From Phormidesmis sp963789215 (GTDB lineage Bacteria; Cyanobacteriota; Cyanobacteriia; Phormidesmidales; Phormidesmidaceae): a stretch of 64,000 nucleotides of DNA. This document shows, piece after piece, positions 17,565 to 26,208 of the stretch. Position numbers and translations under genes: made by a program. The notes under the pieces are model-generated. The model was not told where the DNA came from. It saw only the letters and a program-made list of their open reading frames with translations, and searched no databases. Where the stretch lies: contig CAWBJY010000013.1 of assembly GCA_963789215.1 (NCBI GenBank), forward strand, positions 124,001 through 188,000, written 5' to 3'. Numbering within the stretch: position 1 is the stretch's first letter; every line of letters begins with the position of its first letter.

Positions 17565-18908
17565 TTAAGTTGTATATTCGGCGTTGATCTTCACGTAGTC
17601 GTAGCTTAAGTCGCAGCCCCAAGCAATGCCTTCACCAGGGCCGCCGCCAACGCTCAGCGTAATCTTGACGGGATGAGCTAGCGATTCAGCACTCTGAGCC
17701 TGCCGCTCAAACGCCTGCTGTGATTCGCCCGCTAGCAGATCGTTAGCTTGCTGAGTGCTCTTAAGTAGAATTTGAGACATCGCTGAGGTGCTGCGTTCTG
17801 CCTGCTGCTTCAGATACTGACTCGCCGCAGCGCGATCAAACTCTTGCGGTGCGCCTTCATTCATTAAGACAAAATCCCCTAGATTAATACTGAGTTCAGC
17901 CTGGTTAAAGGGAATACCGGCTCGGCCAGCAGCACCGGCAATTCTGCCCCAGTTAGGATCGCGGCCAAAAACAGCCGATTTTACCAAAGAAGATCCGGCA
18001 ACCGTCCGTGCGATCTGACTAGCTGCGCGATCGCTCATTGCACCAGTCACCACAATCTCCATCAGACAAGTCGCCCCTTCCCCATCGCGAGCGATCGCCT
18101 TCGCCAGATAAGCACAGACCTCAGTCAACATGGCTTCTAGCTTTTCAGCTTCTGGTCCGTCTTCCGTAATCGCTGGCGTTCGAGACTCGCCGTTAGCCAA
18201 AGCGATCAAACAGTCGTTGGTACTGGTATCGCCATCGACCGTAATTTGGTTAAAGCTTTTGTCCGCAGCGCGGCGCAGCATTTTTTGCCACAGCGGCGGA
18301 GACACGGCCGCATCGCAGGTCACAAAAGACAGCATCGTCGCCATGTTGGGATGAATCATCCCGGAGCCTTTGGCAATCCCGCCAATGCGAACCGGACGAT
18401 CGCCTATCTGCGTTTCCAGCGCAATCGACTTCAGCACCAAATCAGTCGTCACAATCGCCCGAGCCGCCGCATCCGACCCCTCTGAAGAAAGCGCTGAAAC
18501 CAAATCTGGAATGCCCGATTTCAGCGCATCCATTTTAATCGGCTGACCGATGACGCCAGTAGAGGCAATCAAGATAGCTTCAGGCGCACAGTTTAACGCT
18601 TTTGCTAGAGCAGCAGCACTGTCTAGCGTATCCTGCTCTCCCTGCTTGCCCGTACAGGCATTGGCCTGCCCCGCGTTGCACAAAATAGCGCGAGCCGCAG
18701 GCTTTTCCTCCAATAAATCCTGGCAATAGTCCACGCAGGCGGCCCGGACTTGACTAGTGGTAAAAACGCCAGCTGCGATCGCATCACTATCCGACCATAT
18801 CAGGGCTAAATCTGGCGCACCAGAAGGCTTTAGTCCAGCCGTAATTCCAGCCGCTCGAAATCCTTTTGGCGCAGTAACGCCGCCTTCAACCATCTGCCAG
18901 TCTGCCAT
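17565..18908 (-). CDS. argJ: Bifunctional ornithine acetyltransferase / N-acetylglutamate synthase
   Basis: Transfers the acetyl group from N-acetylornithine to glutamate in the cyclic arginine pathway, and in bifunctional forms also makes N-acetylglutamate. The precursor self-cleaves before the nucleophilic Thr, visible here in KGSGMIHPNMATMLSFVTCD. Other family segments are GVTAPKGFRAAGI at the N-terminus, DGDTSTNDC, and GRDPNWGRIAGAAGRAGI. ATG at 18908 gives 447 residues, the expected size; an upstream in-frame ATG at 18977 would add 23 hydrophobic residues not typical of the family. Divergent from lnt by 98 bp. Confidence 0.95.
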   Translation of the reverse strand: MADWQMVEGGVTAPKGFRAAGITAGLKPSGAPDLALIWSDSDAIAAGVFTTSQVRAACVDYCQDLLEEKPAARAILCNAGQANACTGKQGEQDTLDSAAALAKALNCAPEAILIASTGVIGQPIKMDALKSGIPDLVSALSSEGSDAAARAIVTTDLVLKSIALETQIGDRPVRIGGIAKGSGMIHPNMATMLSFVTCDAAVSPPLWQKMLRRAADKSFNQITVDGDTSTNDCLIALANGESRTPAITEDGPEAEKLEAMLTEVCAYLAKAIARDGEGATCLMEIVVTGAMSDRAASQIARTVAGSSLVKSAVFGRDPNWGRIAGAAGRAGIPFNQAELSINLGDFVLMNEGAPQEFDRAAASQYLKQQAERSTSAMSQILLKSTQQANDLLAGESQQAFERQAQSAESLAHPVKITLSVGGGPGEGIAWGCDLSYDYVKINAEYTT

Positions 18909-19006
18909 GATGAATTCTTCGCCCGCTATGGAAACCAGTAGTAATGGCAGCGTGTTTTTGCCTATATGAAGATGCACTAACCGCCGTCAGCAGGGATTAT
19001 ATCAAC

Positions 19007-20731
19007 ATGCGTCACCATCGTTTGGTCAAGCACAGGCCAAAATTGAGAATGCTAAAGCCAAAACTAAAAGCGCGGTCGGCTGGGCAAACGTCAAAGCAGA
19101 TATACGGCCATTTGCTAAAAAATAAACAGGCTATTGGCCTTGTCGGCGGTGGATTGCTGATGGGGATGGCTCCTGTCAATGCTTGGTGGCTAGCCTGGAT
19201 AGCCATGATTCCTCTGTGGTGGGCAGCACGCCGGAGCTTAGAAGGGCAGCCACTGCGCAGTGCGATCGCTGGCGCTACGCTGTGGGGACTGGCCTATCAC
19301 GGCTCCGCGCTTTCCTGGGTAACCGGAACTCATCCCATCACTTGGCTGGGCGTTACTTGGCTGCAAAGTTTTTTAGCCATCGTGGTCTTTGCCTGGCTCT
19401 TCGTTTCTATTTGGGCGACAGCAATTGTCATCACCTGGATAACGCTCATCACCGGACTCAATCGGCTGGCCAAAAGAACGGCCACCGGGAGCAGCCTGTC
19501 CATATTCAGTCAGATTCTAATCGGGACAGCGCTATGGTGTGCGATTGAATGGGTGTGGAGTCTAGGGCCGCTGTACTGGTCGTCTTTAAGCTATACGCAA
19601 AGCCCCGGTAACTTATGGCTGCTGCAGCTAGGTCAGCTCTCAGGGCCAACTGTCACCACCGCAGCTATTGTGGCCGTCAACGGTTTGCTAGCAGAAGCTT
19701 GGCTACACCGGGCGGATAGTCGAATCGGCAATCGGATAGGACAATCACTTTTTTACAGTGCGATCGCCCTTTTCACTAGCCTCCATCTCATTGGCCTAGG
19801 TCTCTATCTCCAGCCCCTCGCAGACAATCCTGAGGCGGCTATCGAAGTAGGCCTTATTCAAGGCAACATCCCAACCAATCGGAAGCTCACAGCAGCGGGC
19901 ATTCAAGAGGCCCGAGATGTTTACTTAGAGGGCTATGAATCCTTGGTTGAGGCAGGCGCAGAGATAGTGGTAACGCCAGAAGGCGCTATTCCTCAAAGGT
20001 GGAACGCCTTCTTACAGTCGCAAGATCTACTGCAAAGAGCAGTCATTCGCAACGGGATACCGCTAGTACTAGGCACCTTCGTCCATGAAGATATCAACGA
20101 CAGAACAACCCCTTTGACCCAAAGCCTGCTGACGCTCACAGCAGATGGCAAAGTCTTTGGACGATACAAAAAATCTAAGCTAGCGCCCCTAGGTGAATAT
20201 CTACCCCTTGAGTCATTCCTAGCGCCCATTATTGGCGGGTCGCCTTTTGGCAGCAGTATGGTGCCCGGCACGTTCAACCAACGGCTAGAAACCCCCGTTG
20301 GCCCCTTCGCAGCTAGTATCTGCTACGAATCGGCCTTCCCGGAGATATTTCGTCAGCATGTGCGCGAGGGCGGCGAAATTATCCTCACTGCCTCTAATAA
20401 CGATCCTTATCCGTCTAAGCAAATGGAGCAGCACCACGCTCAAGATGTTATGCGAGCTATTGAAACCGATCGCTGGGCAGTGCGCGTTACGAATACGGGC
20501 ATCTCTGGCATTGTCGATCCTAAAGGGCGATCGCAATGGCTCTCTACAACCAACACCCGAGTAATCCACCTAGCCCAGCTTTATCCAAGGCAAACCCAAA
20601 CGCTGTATGTACAGTGGGGAGATTGGCTAATGCCGCTGCTGCTAGGAATCAGCGCAGTTGTCTTCGGGCGACTGTATTTTCCTAAATCTACGCTAGCTAG
20701 CAATTCACCAAACAGCAAAGCAGAGAACTAA
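19007..20731 (+). CDS. lnt: Apolipoprotein N-acyltransferase
   Basis: Inner-membrane enzyme that N-acylates the lipid-modified cysteine of lipoproteins. About six membrane helices occupy the first 230 residues, starting LVGGGLLMGMAPVNAWWLAW, followed by a nitrilase domain with the catalytic triad: Glu in VTPEGAIPQRW, Lys in YKKSKLAPLGEYLPLE and Cys in SICYESAFPEIF. A last helix lies near the C-terminus. I prefer ATG at 19007, with a CAGGGATT element upstream, over 18944, which overlaps the alternative argJ start. Its substrate could include the lipoprotein encoded at 15487-17136. Confidence 0.93.
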   Translation: MRHHRLVKHRPKLRMLKPKLKARSAGQTSKQIYGHLLKNKQAIGLVGGGLLMGMAPVNAWWLAWIAMIPLWWAARRSLEGQPLRSAIAGATLWGLAYHGSALSWVTGTHPITWLGVTWLQSFLAIVVFAWLFVSIWATAIVITWITLITGLNRLAKRTATGSSLSIFSQILIGTALWCAIEWVWSLGPLYWSSLSYTQSPGNLWLLQLGQLSGPTVTTAAIVAVNGLLAEAWLHRADSRIGNRIGQSLFYSAIALFTSLHLIGLGLYLQPLADNPEAAIEVGLIQGNIPTNRKLTAAGIQEARDVYLEGYESLVEAGAEIVVTPEGAIPQRWNAFLQSQDLLQRAVIRNGIPLVLGTFVHEDINDRTTPLTQSLLTLTADGKVFGRYKKSKLAPLGEYLPLESFLAPIIGGSPFGSSMVPGTFNQRLETPVGPFAASICYESAFPEIFRQHVREGGEIILTASNNDPYPSKQMEQHHAQDVMRAIETDRWAVRVTNTGISGIVDPKGRSQWLSTTNTRVIHLAQLYPRQTQTLYVQWGDWLMPLLLGISAVVFGRLYFPKSTLASNSPNSKAEN

Positions 20732-20779
20732 TCGGCGCTCACCCAACAGCAAGCAATCTAATTTGAACAAGCAAAAAGG

Positions 20780-22777
20780 TTAAAGCGATGAAGTCATTAC
20801 GCGGTTAATATCATCGGCGCAAAGCGCTTCCGATAGCCAAAATCCCTGACCGAATGGACAGCCTAAAGCAATCATAAATTGCAGCTGCTCAGACGTTCCT
20901 ATACCTTTCGCAATCACCGTGGTATTAGCGCTTTGGCCTAAATCAATAATCGTTTTGATCATATCTTGCCTACCTGGCGCGTCTATCTTTTGGATCAAAG
21001 CGCTATCTATTTTCAGCATGCTTACCTCTAGCTGAGGCAGTCGGCGGAAAGAAGAATGTCCCCGGCCAAAATCGTCTACACAAAGGCCAAATCCTTCAGA
21101 TTTAAGCTGCTGCAAAACAGCTGTAATGCCAGGGTCGCTGCTCAACAAAATCCCTTCGCTAATCTCTAGATGGAAAGCCGATGACGGAAGCTGATGTGCC
21201 TGCAAACCACTTTGCCAAAGCGCAACTAACTGTGGGCAACGCAGCTGTATTAAGGACAAATTCACATGTAGAGAAAGCGTTTTGTAGGCTCTGTGCGATC
21301 GCCACTCTTTCAGCTGCTTACAGGCCATTTGAACAACCTGAGCGCATAGCTGACGAACAACGCCCATTTCTTCGGCCACTTCAATAAAAGCATCCGCACT
21401 CAGCTGGCCCTGAATCGGATGATGCCAGCGCAAAAGCACCTCAAACCCAGAAATAGTCTGCGTACGCAGATTAAAAATAGGCTGATAATAAAGATGAAAC
21501 TGATTTTGGCTAAGAGCCTGCCGGAGCTGGTCTGCTAGCGTGACTCTAGCCTGCGCCTGGCCTTGAATATCCGCATCAAATACAGCAAACTTCTGGCTTG
21601 CCAGCGGCCCTTGATCTTGAAAAAGAATGGGAGACACCCCAGATGCCTGCTGCTGTGCTTTTAGCCGCGCTTGGAGCATTAACTTCGTTTGAGCTTTAGC
21701 AGAATGCATGACGGCATGGGCATCTCTAAGCGCAGTTTCAGGCTCGCGGTAGCCGGCCGTACTAAACGTAACGCCAATACTAGCCCCAACAAATACCTCA
21801 CGATCCTCAAACACAAAAGGTGCTTCTAATCGCTTCTGAAGCCTTTCGACCGTCACAATCGCGTGGGTTTTATCTGGAATACCATCTAGCAGCACTGCAA
21901 ACTCGTCACTGCTTAACCGTGCCACCAAATCGCTGCTTCGAAACAAATGCTTAATCTGCTGAGCCACATACTGAAGCAGTAAATCACCCACCTCATGACC
22001 GAATGCATCGTTAACCAGCTTAAAATTATCTAAATTAATAAACAGCACAGCATACAGATGACTAGGCCGACGATTGCTAAGCTGCACTGCCTGACTCAGC
22101 CGCTGCAAAAAATAGCTGCGATTAGGTAGCCCCGTTAAAGGATCGTGCAAGGAGCTATGGCGCAAAGCAGCCTCTCGCTTTACCAACATCGACTGCGCCT
22201 TCAGCAATCGTTGCAGTGCCACCGTCAGCTTTGCGGTACGCTCTTTCACCCGACTTTCTAAATGTTCAGTATACGAGTGCAGCTGAGTCGCCTGACGAGA
22301 TAGCTCCATCTGGGCGACCACCTGTCGACTCAAACGCTCTAAAGCCTGTAGCTGATCGGCTGAAAGAACGCGAGGAGAATAGTCAACCACGCACAAAGAA
22401 CCCAGCGCGTAGCCATCAGGCGTGATCAGCGGGGCACCCGCATAAAAGCGAATGTTGGGCGGGCCTACAACCATGGGGTTATCTCGAAAAAGCTGACTTT
22501 TAAGGGTGTCTTCTATCACCATCAAGCCTTTTCTTTGAATAGTGTGCGAGCAAAAAGCGATGCTACGAGGCGTATCGGCAACATCTAACCCTACCGCAGA
22601 CTTAAACCACTGTCGTTTAGAATCAACTAGGCTGACCAGCGCCACCGGCGTATGACAAACATAAGCCGCTAGCTTTGCAATATCATCGTAGGCCAGCTCA
22701 GGCGGAGTATCTAATAGGTTGTAGTCCTGGAGCTTTGCCAGGCGAAGCGTTTCTTGGGCTGATGAAGCAGATATCAT
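20780..22777 (-). CDS. GAF-GGDEF-EAL protein with degenerate active sites
   Basis: 665 residues: GAF domain (about 10-160), short coiled coil, GGDEF-like domain (about 208-370) and EAL-like domain (about 412-660). The GGDEF signature is SSDEF at 289-293 and the following helix reads DAHAVMHSAK, so cyclase activity is doubtful. In the EAL domain the metal ligands Glu446 (EVL), Asn506, Glu538, Asp568-Asp569 and Lys589 remain, but the usual EGVET motif is KGIGT at 624-628, lacking its glutamates. The protein is therefore more likely a signal-responsive c-di-GMP receptor or scaffold than an enzyme. No membrane segment. ATG start. Convergent with lnt. Confidence 0.88.
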   Translation of the reverse strand: MISASSAQETLRLAKLQDYNLLDTPPELAYDDIAKLAAYVCHTPVALVSLVDSKRQWFKSAVGLDVADTPRSIAFCSHTIQRKGLMVIEDTLKSQLFRDNPMVVGPPNIRFYAGAPLITPDGYALGSLCVVDYSPRVLSADQLQALERLSRQVVAQMELSRQATQLHSYTEHLESRVKERTAKLTVALQRLLKAQSMLVKREAALRHSSLHDPLTGLPNRSYFLQRLSQAVQLSNRRPSHLYAVLFINLDNFKLVNDAFGHEVGDLLLQYVAQQIKHLFRSSDLVARLSSDEFAVLLDGIPDKTHAIVTVERLQKRLEAPFVFEDREVFVGASIGVTFSTAGYREPETALRDAHAVMHSAKAQTKLMLQARLKAQQQASGVSPILFQDQGPLASQKFAVFDADIQGQAQARVTLADQLRQALSQNQFHLYYQPIFNLRTQTISGFEVLLRWHHPIQGQLSADAFIEVAEEMGVVRQLCAQVVQMACKQLKEWRSHRAYKTLSLHVNLSLIQLRCPQLVALWQSGLQAHQLPSSAFHLEISEGILLSSDPGITAVLQQLKSEGFGLCVDDFGRGHSSFRRLPQLEVSMLKIDSALIQKIDAPGRQDMIKTIIDLGQSANTTVIAKGIGTSEQLQFMIALGCPFGQGFWLSEALCADDINRVMTSSL

Positions 22778-23324
22778 AATCTTTACTAACTAAGTATCTG
22801 CCCAGAGCATCTTGGTTTCAAAAGATTGGGAGCGCAACACTTTTAACAGGAAAAGAGTGCCTGCTTAATCGAGATAATCAGATCAAAACAACGGCACAAT
22901 TAAAGTTTTTAAGCCAACCTAGCTCGGCAATGCGAAAGTTTCACTGACAGAGGGCTTCGAAAACAAACAAGTCTAGAATCGAATAGCCTCAATCAACTTC
23001 GAGCAATAGCTTTTGTAGGTAATTTTATAAATAAATAAATTAGATTGAGTATACGCTAAGAGCAAGTGCTTTCTCTATACCTACGGTCTCTCTATATCCA
23101 TGACTTATAGGATAGAAGTAGACCTAACTTCAAAACACTTTGTATTATTAAATACTCATATCCAACAATTTAAACAGCTCAAGCACCCTGTCATCTAAAC
23201 ATTACTTCATTCAGTAGTGCAGACATCTTAGCGCATGTCGAGAACCCAATTCCAAGCGACCCGTAAGCTAGATAGCGACGGATGAAGTGCTTAAAGCAAC
23301 AGGCTTATTGGCAGTATAGCCAGG
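22778..23324. other. Intergenic region, about 550 bp, AT-rich
   Basis: One of the longest non-coding stretches in the window. It should hold the promoter of the GAF-GGDEF-EAL gene. The only frame with some length is a 32-codon ATG frame at 23100-23198 (plus), which has no recognisable features. A TAAATAAATAAAT run lies near 23028. Confidence 0.4.
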
Positions 23325-24392
23325 CTAAAAATGATCGAGCCAATCGAACATTCGATTCCAGGCCCACCACCTATCAGGATCTCCAAACTGCTGCTGGCAA
23401 GCTGGGCTGCTGACATAGCCGACATGCCCACCTTGAGCCGTCATCATCAAATCGATAGCCGAGTTCTGCTCACAGACCGATTGAATTTCTCCTACTAAAT
23501 CAGGCGAAAAAAGAGGATCATCTGCGGCGTACATGATTAGCGTTGGCTTGGTTAGAGTAGGTAGCACATAAAGCCCACTCGTCGCTTTGTAATAGGCTTC
23601 TACAGAATCAAACCCAAGGCGAGGAATGACTATCTCGCGATCAAAACTCCAGATACTGTTGACCCGAGACATCGCCTCTGAGTCGAATTGGCCAGGATGA
23701 TCTTGCTGAAGCTGATGCAGCAAGGACTTTAGCTTGCGGGCGATCGCCTTTTCCAAATATTTGCCCAATGGCGCTTGCGTAAGATAGGTAAGCGATCGCA
23801 TCGACTCCAGCGCCGGACAAATCACCGCACTTCCCCCCACCTCCGCCTCGTCCAAATCTAAATCCGCGCCCCACTCCGGCAATGTCTGCGCCGCCTTAAC
23901 GGCCCAAATTGCCAGTAGCCCTCCCAAAGAAAACGCCGTAAACCAAAAGGGAGCCGGACAGCCTAGAGCCTTTGCCGCCGCTGCAATCCGCACAAAATCC
24001 TCGCCTTCATACAGGCCATCTGAGGTCAGCGTCGGCGAAAGCTTAGCCGTTCGTCCATGCGCTCGCCAGTCGAAAATAACTACGGCATAGCCCTTCGCAT
24101 AGGCTTTACGAGCCATAATCCGCAAAAACCACTGGTCGTCTAGATCTCCAGTAATTCCGTAAGTCCCAATAATCGTGCCAATAGGATTCTCAGGAATCGC
24201 CACCAAGCCAAAAATAGGCACCTCCTGAGCGCCCGTAAAAATCTGTTCCTGCCAGACAGGTTCCGGCTCTACAATAGACACCTCCCAGTTTTTACTAGCT
24301 CGCAAACCAGCGTAAAGCGTCATCAAAAGGCCATTGTTCAGCGGCCAGGGCGCTCGGTACAAGTCACTATATAGATCAGAATTGAATTTCAT
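23325..24392 (-). CDS. YheT-family alpha/beta hydrolase
   Basis: Predicted serine hydrolase of 355 residues similar to bacterial YheT. The oxyanion region is VAIPENPIGTIIGTYGITGD, then VVIFDWRAHGRT, a nucleophile elbow AFSLGGLLA, and the acid and base in MYAADDPLFSP and TAQGGHVGYV. The elbow has Ala in place of the first Gly of GxSxG, a tolerable variation. Substrate unknown. ATG start. Its start lies only 20 bp from that of the divergent RidA gene, so the promoters must reach into the neighbouring coding sequences. Confidence 0.85.
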   Translation of the reverse strand: MKFNSDLYSDLYRAPWPLNNGLLMTLYAGLRASKNWEVSIVEPEPVWQEQIFTGAQEVPIFGLVAIPENPIGTIIGTYGITGDLDDQWFLRIMARKAYAKGYAVVIFDWRAHGRTAKLSPTLTSDGLYEGEDFVRIAAAAKALGCPAPFWFTAFSLGGLLAIWAVKAAQTLPEWGADLDLDEAEVGGSAVICPALESMRSLTYLTQAPLGKYLEKAIARKLKSLLHQLQQDHPGQFDSEAMSRVNSIWSFDREIVIPRLGFDSVEAYYKATSGLYVLPTLTKPTLIMYAADDPLFSPDLVGEIQSVCEQNSAIDLMMTAQGGHVGYVSSPACQQQFGDPDRWWAWNRMFDWLDHF

Positions 24393-24412
24393 TGCGATCG
24401 CACTAAAACCAC

Positions 24413-24802
24413 ATGCTTGAATTTATCAATCTTCCTAACGGCCAGCTGCCTCCCGTTGCGCCCTACTCCCACGCCGTTAGAGCAGGAGATTTTCTGTTTG
24501 TCACCGGGCAGTTAGCCGAAAATCCAGGCACTGGAGAAGTCGAGAAAGGCTCTATAGAAGAACAGACAGAGCGAGTAATGGCCAATCTCAAGCTTGTCCT
24601 TAGCCACGCCAACACAGGGTTTGAGAAAGTTGTCATGTCCCGCATCTTCGTCACCGACTTTCGCTATTACGAAATAGTTAACCGTATCTACGCCAGTCAT
24701 TTTACGGCCGGTCGCTATCCAGGACGTACCACCGTGGGCGTAACCGCACTAGCCGGTTTTGGCGACGTTGAGATCGATCTCATTGTCTACTGTGGTGAGT
24801 GA
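24413..24802 (+). CDS. ridA: RidA family enamine/imine deaminase
   Basis: Hydrolyses reactive 2-aminoacrylate and related enamines released by PLP enzymes, protecting the cytosol. 129 residues with the RidA pattern PYSHAVRAGDFLFVTGQLAENP, KVVMSRIFVTDF and the substrate-binding Arg in YPGRTTVGVTALAGFGDVEIDLIVY. Trimeric enzymes of this family have the active site between subunits. ATG at 24413 without a ribosome site in the 20-bp spacer, so the mRNA may be leaderless or start inside the yheT-like gene. Convergent with rsgA, 12 bp between stops. Confidence 0.9.
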   Translation: MLEFINLPNGQLPPVAPYSHAVRAGDFLFVTGQLAENPGTGEVEKGSIEEQTERVMANLKLVLSHANTGFEKVVMSRIFVTDFRYYEIVNRIYASHFTAGRYPGRTTVGVTALAGFGDVEIDLIVYCGE

Positions 24803-24814
24803 ACCTTCGTCTAC

Positions 24815-25978
24815 CTACAAGCCCAAATCTTCTAGATCTTCTAAATCTTCGAGATCCTCCACGGCAGAGAGATCTAAGCACAGCTCTTGAAACACCTGAT
24901 TCCGGCTCTTTCGTGAGATTCGGCGATACTTCTTAGCTTCTAGCCGAGGCTCGTTTAGCACCTTGCCATCCTCTAGCATCTTCACTTTCTCAGTGGCCTC
25001 TGCTTCTCCCTGATGCAGAACATGCTGCCGCTGAATAGTCACTTCCGCCAACAAGGCCAAATAGTGCTCGTAGCGCTCCCAATCTCCACGCACAGCGCAA
25101 CCAGGCTCATCTCTGTGCAGGCAATTACTAAACTGGCAGGACGCGATCGCCCGCCGCGCTCGAATCTCAGGAAAATACTCGCCCAAGCGCTGAGGAGTAC
25201 AAACCACATCCGGCTGATTAAATCCTGGCGTATCTGCCAAAAAGCCGCCCGCAGGCAGCTCAAATAGCTCTACATGACGTGTCGTATGTCGGCCTCGGCC
25301 TAACTTTCCCGAAACCGCACTCACTCGCAAGTTTTGCCGAGGAATTAAACGGTTCGTCAAGCTTGACTTACCGACGCCCGAAGGCCCCGCGACCACCGTA
25401 ATCTTTTCGCTCAGTGCGGCCACCAAGTCGGCAGGCAAAGCGCTATCTGACTGAATGCTGGCAAGTAAAGGATGATAGCCCCAAGTTGATAAGCGATCGC
25501 ACCAAGCATCTGCCTGTTTCTCGCTAATTAAATCCCGCTTGTTCAAGCACAGCGTCGTCGCTAGCCCAGTCGATTCCGCCTTAACCAAAAAGCGACTGAG
25601 TTGATTAGCATCTAGCGACGGTTCTGCTAGCGCAAACACCAGCAGAATTTGCTCTACGTTGGCAATCGGCGGTCGGTCTAAAAACTTGCCTCTGGGCTGA
25701 ACAGACGAAATCGCCCCCCGCAGACCCTGCCAGTCCAATTCCTCTACCGTAACGCGATCGCCCACCATAATCTGCTGACCCAACTTCTTCAGCAAACTCC
25801 GACGAATACACAAAAAAATCAGTGGTTCATCTATAGACCTACCGGCTCCCTCACCCAAACGCTCAGCTTGCTGCCGGGCCACCTCACGCAAAACGCTAGA
25901 CTCATCTAGCTGCACAGAATAATAGTTAGCCTGAATTGCAACCACCGTACCCGGCCAGCGCTGAGCCGCTAAACTCAC
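24815..25978 (-). CDS. rsgA: Ribosome small subunit-dependent GTPase RsgA
   Basis: Circularly permuted GTPase acting late in 30S subunit assembly. An OB-fold precedes the GTPase motifs in permuted order: NKRDLI (G4), GPSGVGKSSL (G1), GRGRHTTRHVE (G2) and DTPGFN (G3), then a zinc site CQFSNCLHRDEPGC. The 387-residue protein ends in (EDL)n, encoded by a 9-bp repeat at 24825-24860, which is an acidic tail not typical of the family. GTG start, overlapping the TGA of the upstream tusA-like gene in GTGA, so translation is probably coupled. Third gene of the overlapping dnaJ, tusA-like, rsgA set. Confidence 0.95.
   Translation of the reverse strand: MSLAAQRWPGTVVAIQANYYSVQLDESSVLREVARQQAERLGEGAGRSIDEPLIFLCIRRSLLKKLGQQIMVGDRVTVEELDWQGLRGAISSVQPRGKFLDRPPIANVEQILLVFALAEPSLDANQLSRFLVKAESTGLATTLCLNKRDLISEKQADAWCDRLSTWGYHPLLASIQSDSALPADLVAALSEKITVVAGPSGVGKSSLTNRLIPRQNLRVSAVSGKLGRGRHTTRHVELFELPAGGFLADTPGFNQPDVVCTPQRLGEYFPEIRARRAIASCQFSNCLHRDEPGCAVRGDWERYEHYLALLAEVTIQRQHVLHQGEAEATEKVKMLEDGKVLNEPRLEAKKYRRISRKSRNQVFQELCLDLSAVEDLEDLEDLEDLGL
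24825..24860 (-). repeat. 9-bp tandem repeat encoding the RsgA acidic tail
   Basis: AAATCTTCT, AGATCTTCT, AAATCTTCG and AGATCCTCC lie head to tail; on the coding strand they give the EDL tripeptide series at the RsgA C-terminus. Confidence 0.8.
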
Positions 25979-26208
25979 AGTGCCGCCGGAGTGCGAACCT
26001 GCACCGCAAAATGCTCACCGCGATCTTCCACCGCCTCTACGCCGTAGCCATCCATCTTCAAGCTATCCGGCACCTGCTCAATCGGCTCACCCGGATCTAG
26101 CCAAACCTCTAGCAATGCGCCCGGAGCCATTTTTTCCAGCTTCAGCTTCGTGCGGACAAAGTTCAAAGGGCAAGGCGTTCCTCTCAAATCTAACTGTTCG
26201 TCAGCCAT
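25975..26208 (-). CDS. TusA/SirA-family sulfurtransferase-like protein
   Basis: 77-residue protein of the TusA fold, thought to carry persulfide sulfur on its N-terminal cysteine. The motif here is LRGTPCPLNFVRTKLKLE: the Cys and first Pro of CPxP are present, but the last position is Asn, and a second feature, LEVWLDPGEPIEQVPDSL, matches the usual central region. Whether it serves tRNA thiolation or another process is not shown. Its ATG lies inside the dnaJ 3' end (8-bp overlap) and its TGA overlaps the GTG of rsgA, so the three are translated as a unit. Confidence 0.85.
   Translation of the reverse strand: MADEQLDLRGTPCPLNFVRTKLKLEKMAPGALLEVWLDPGEPIEQVPDSLKMDGYGVEAVEDRGEHFAVQVRTPAAL

Noticed and set aside
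17415..17609. Plus-strand open frame of 64 codons
   Set aside because: Spans the argJ downstream hairpin and antisense argJ; no conserved features.
23100..23198. 32-codon ATG frame in the long intergenic gap
   Set aside because: No ribosome site, no recognisable motif and length within chance.
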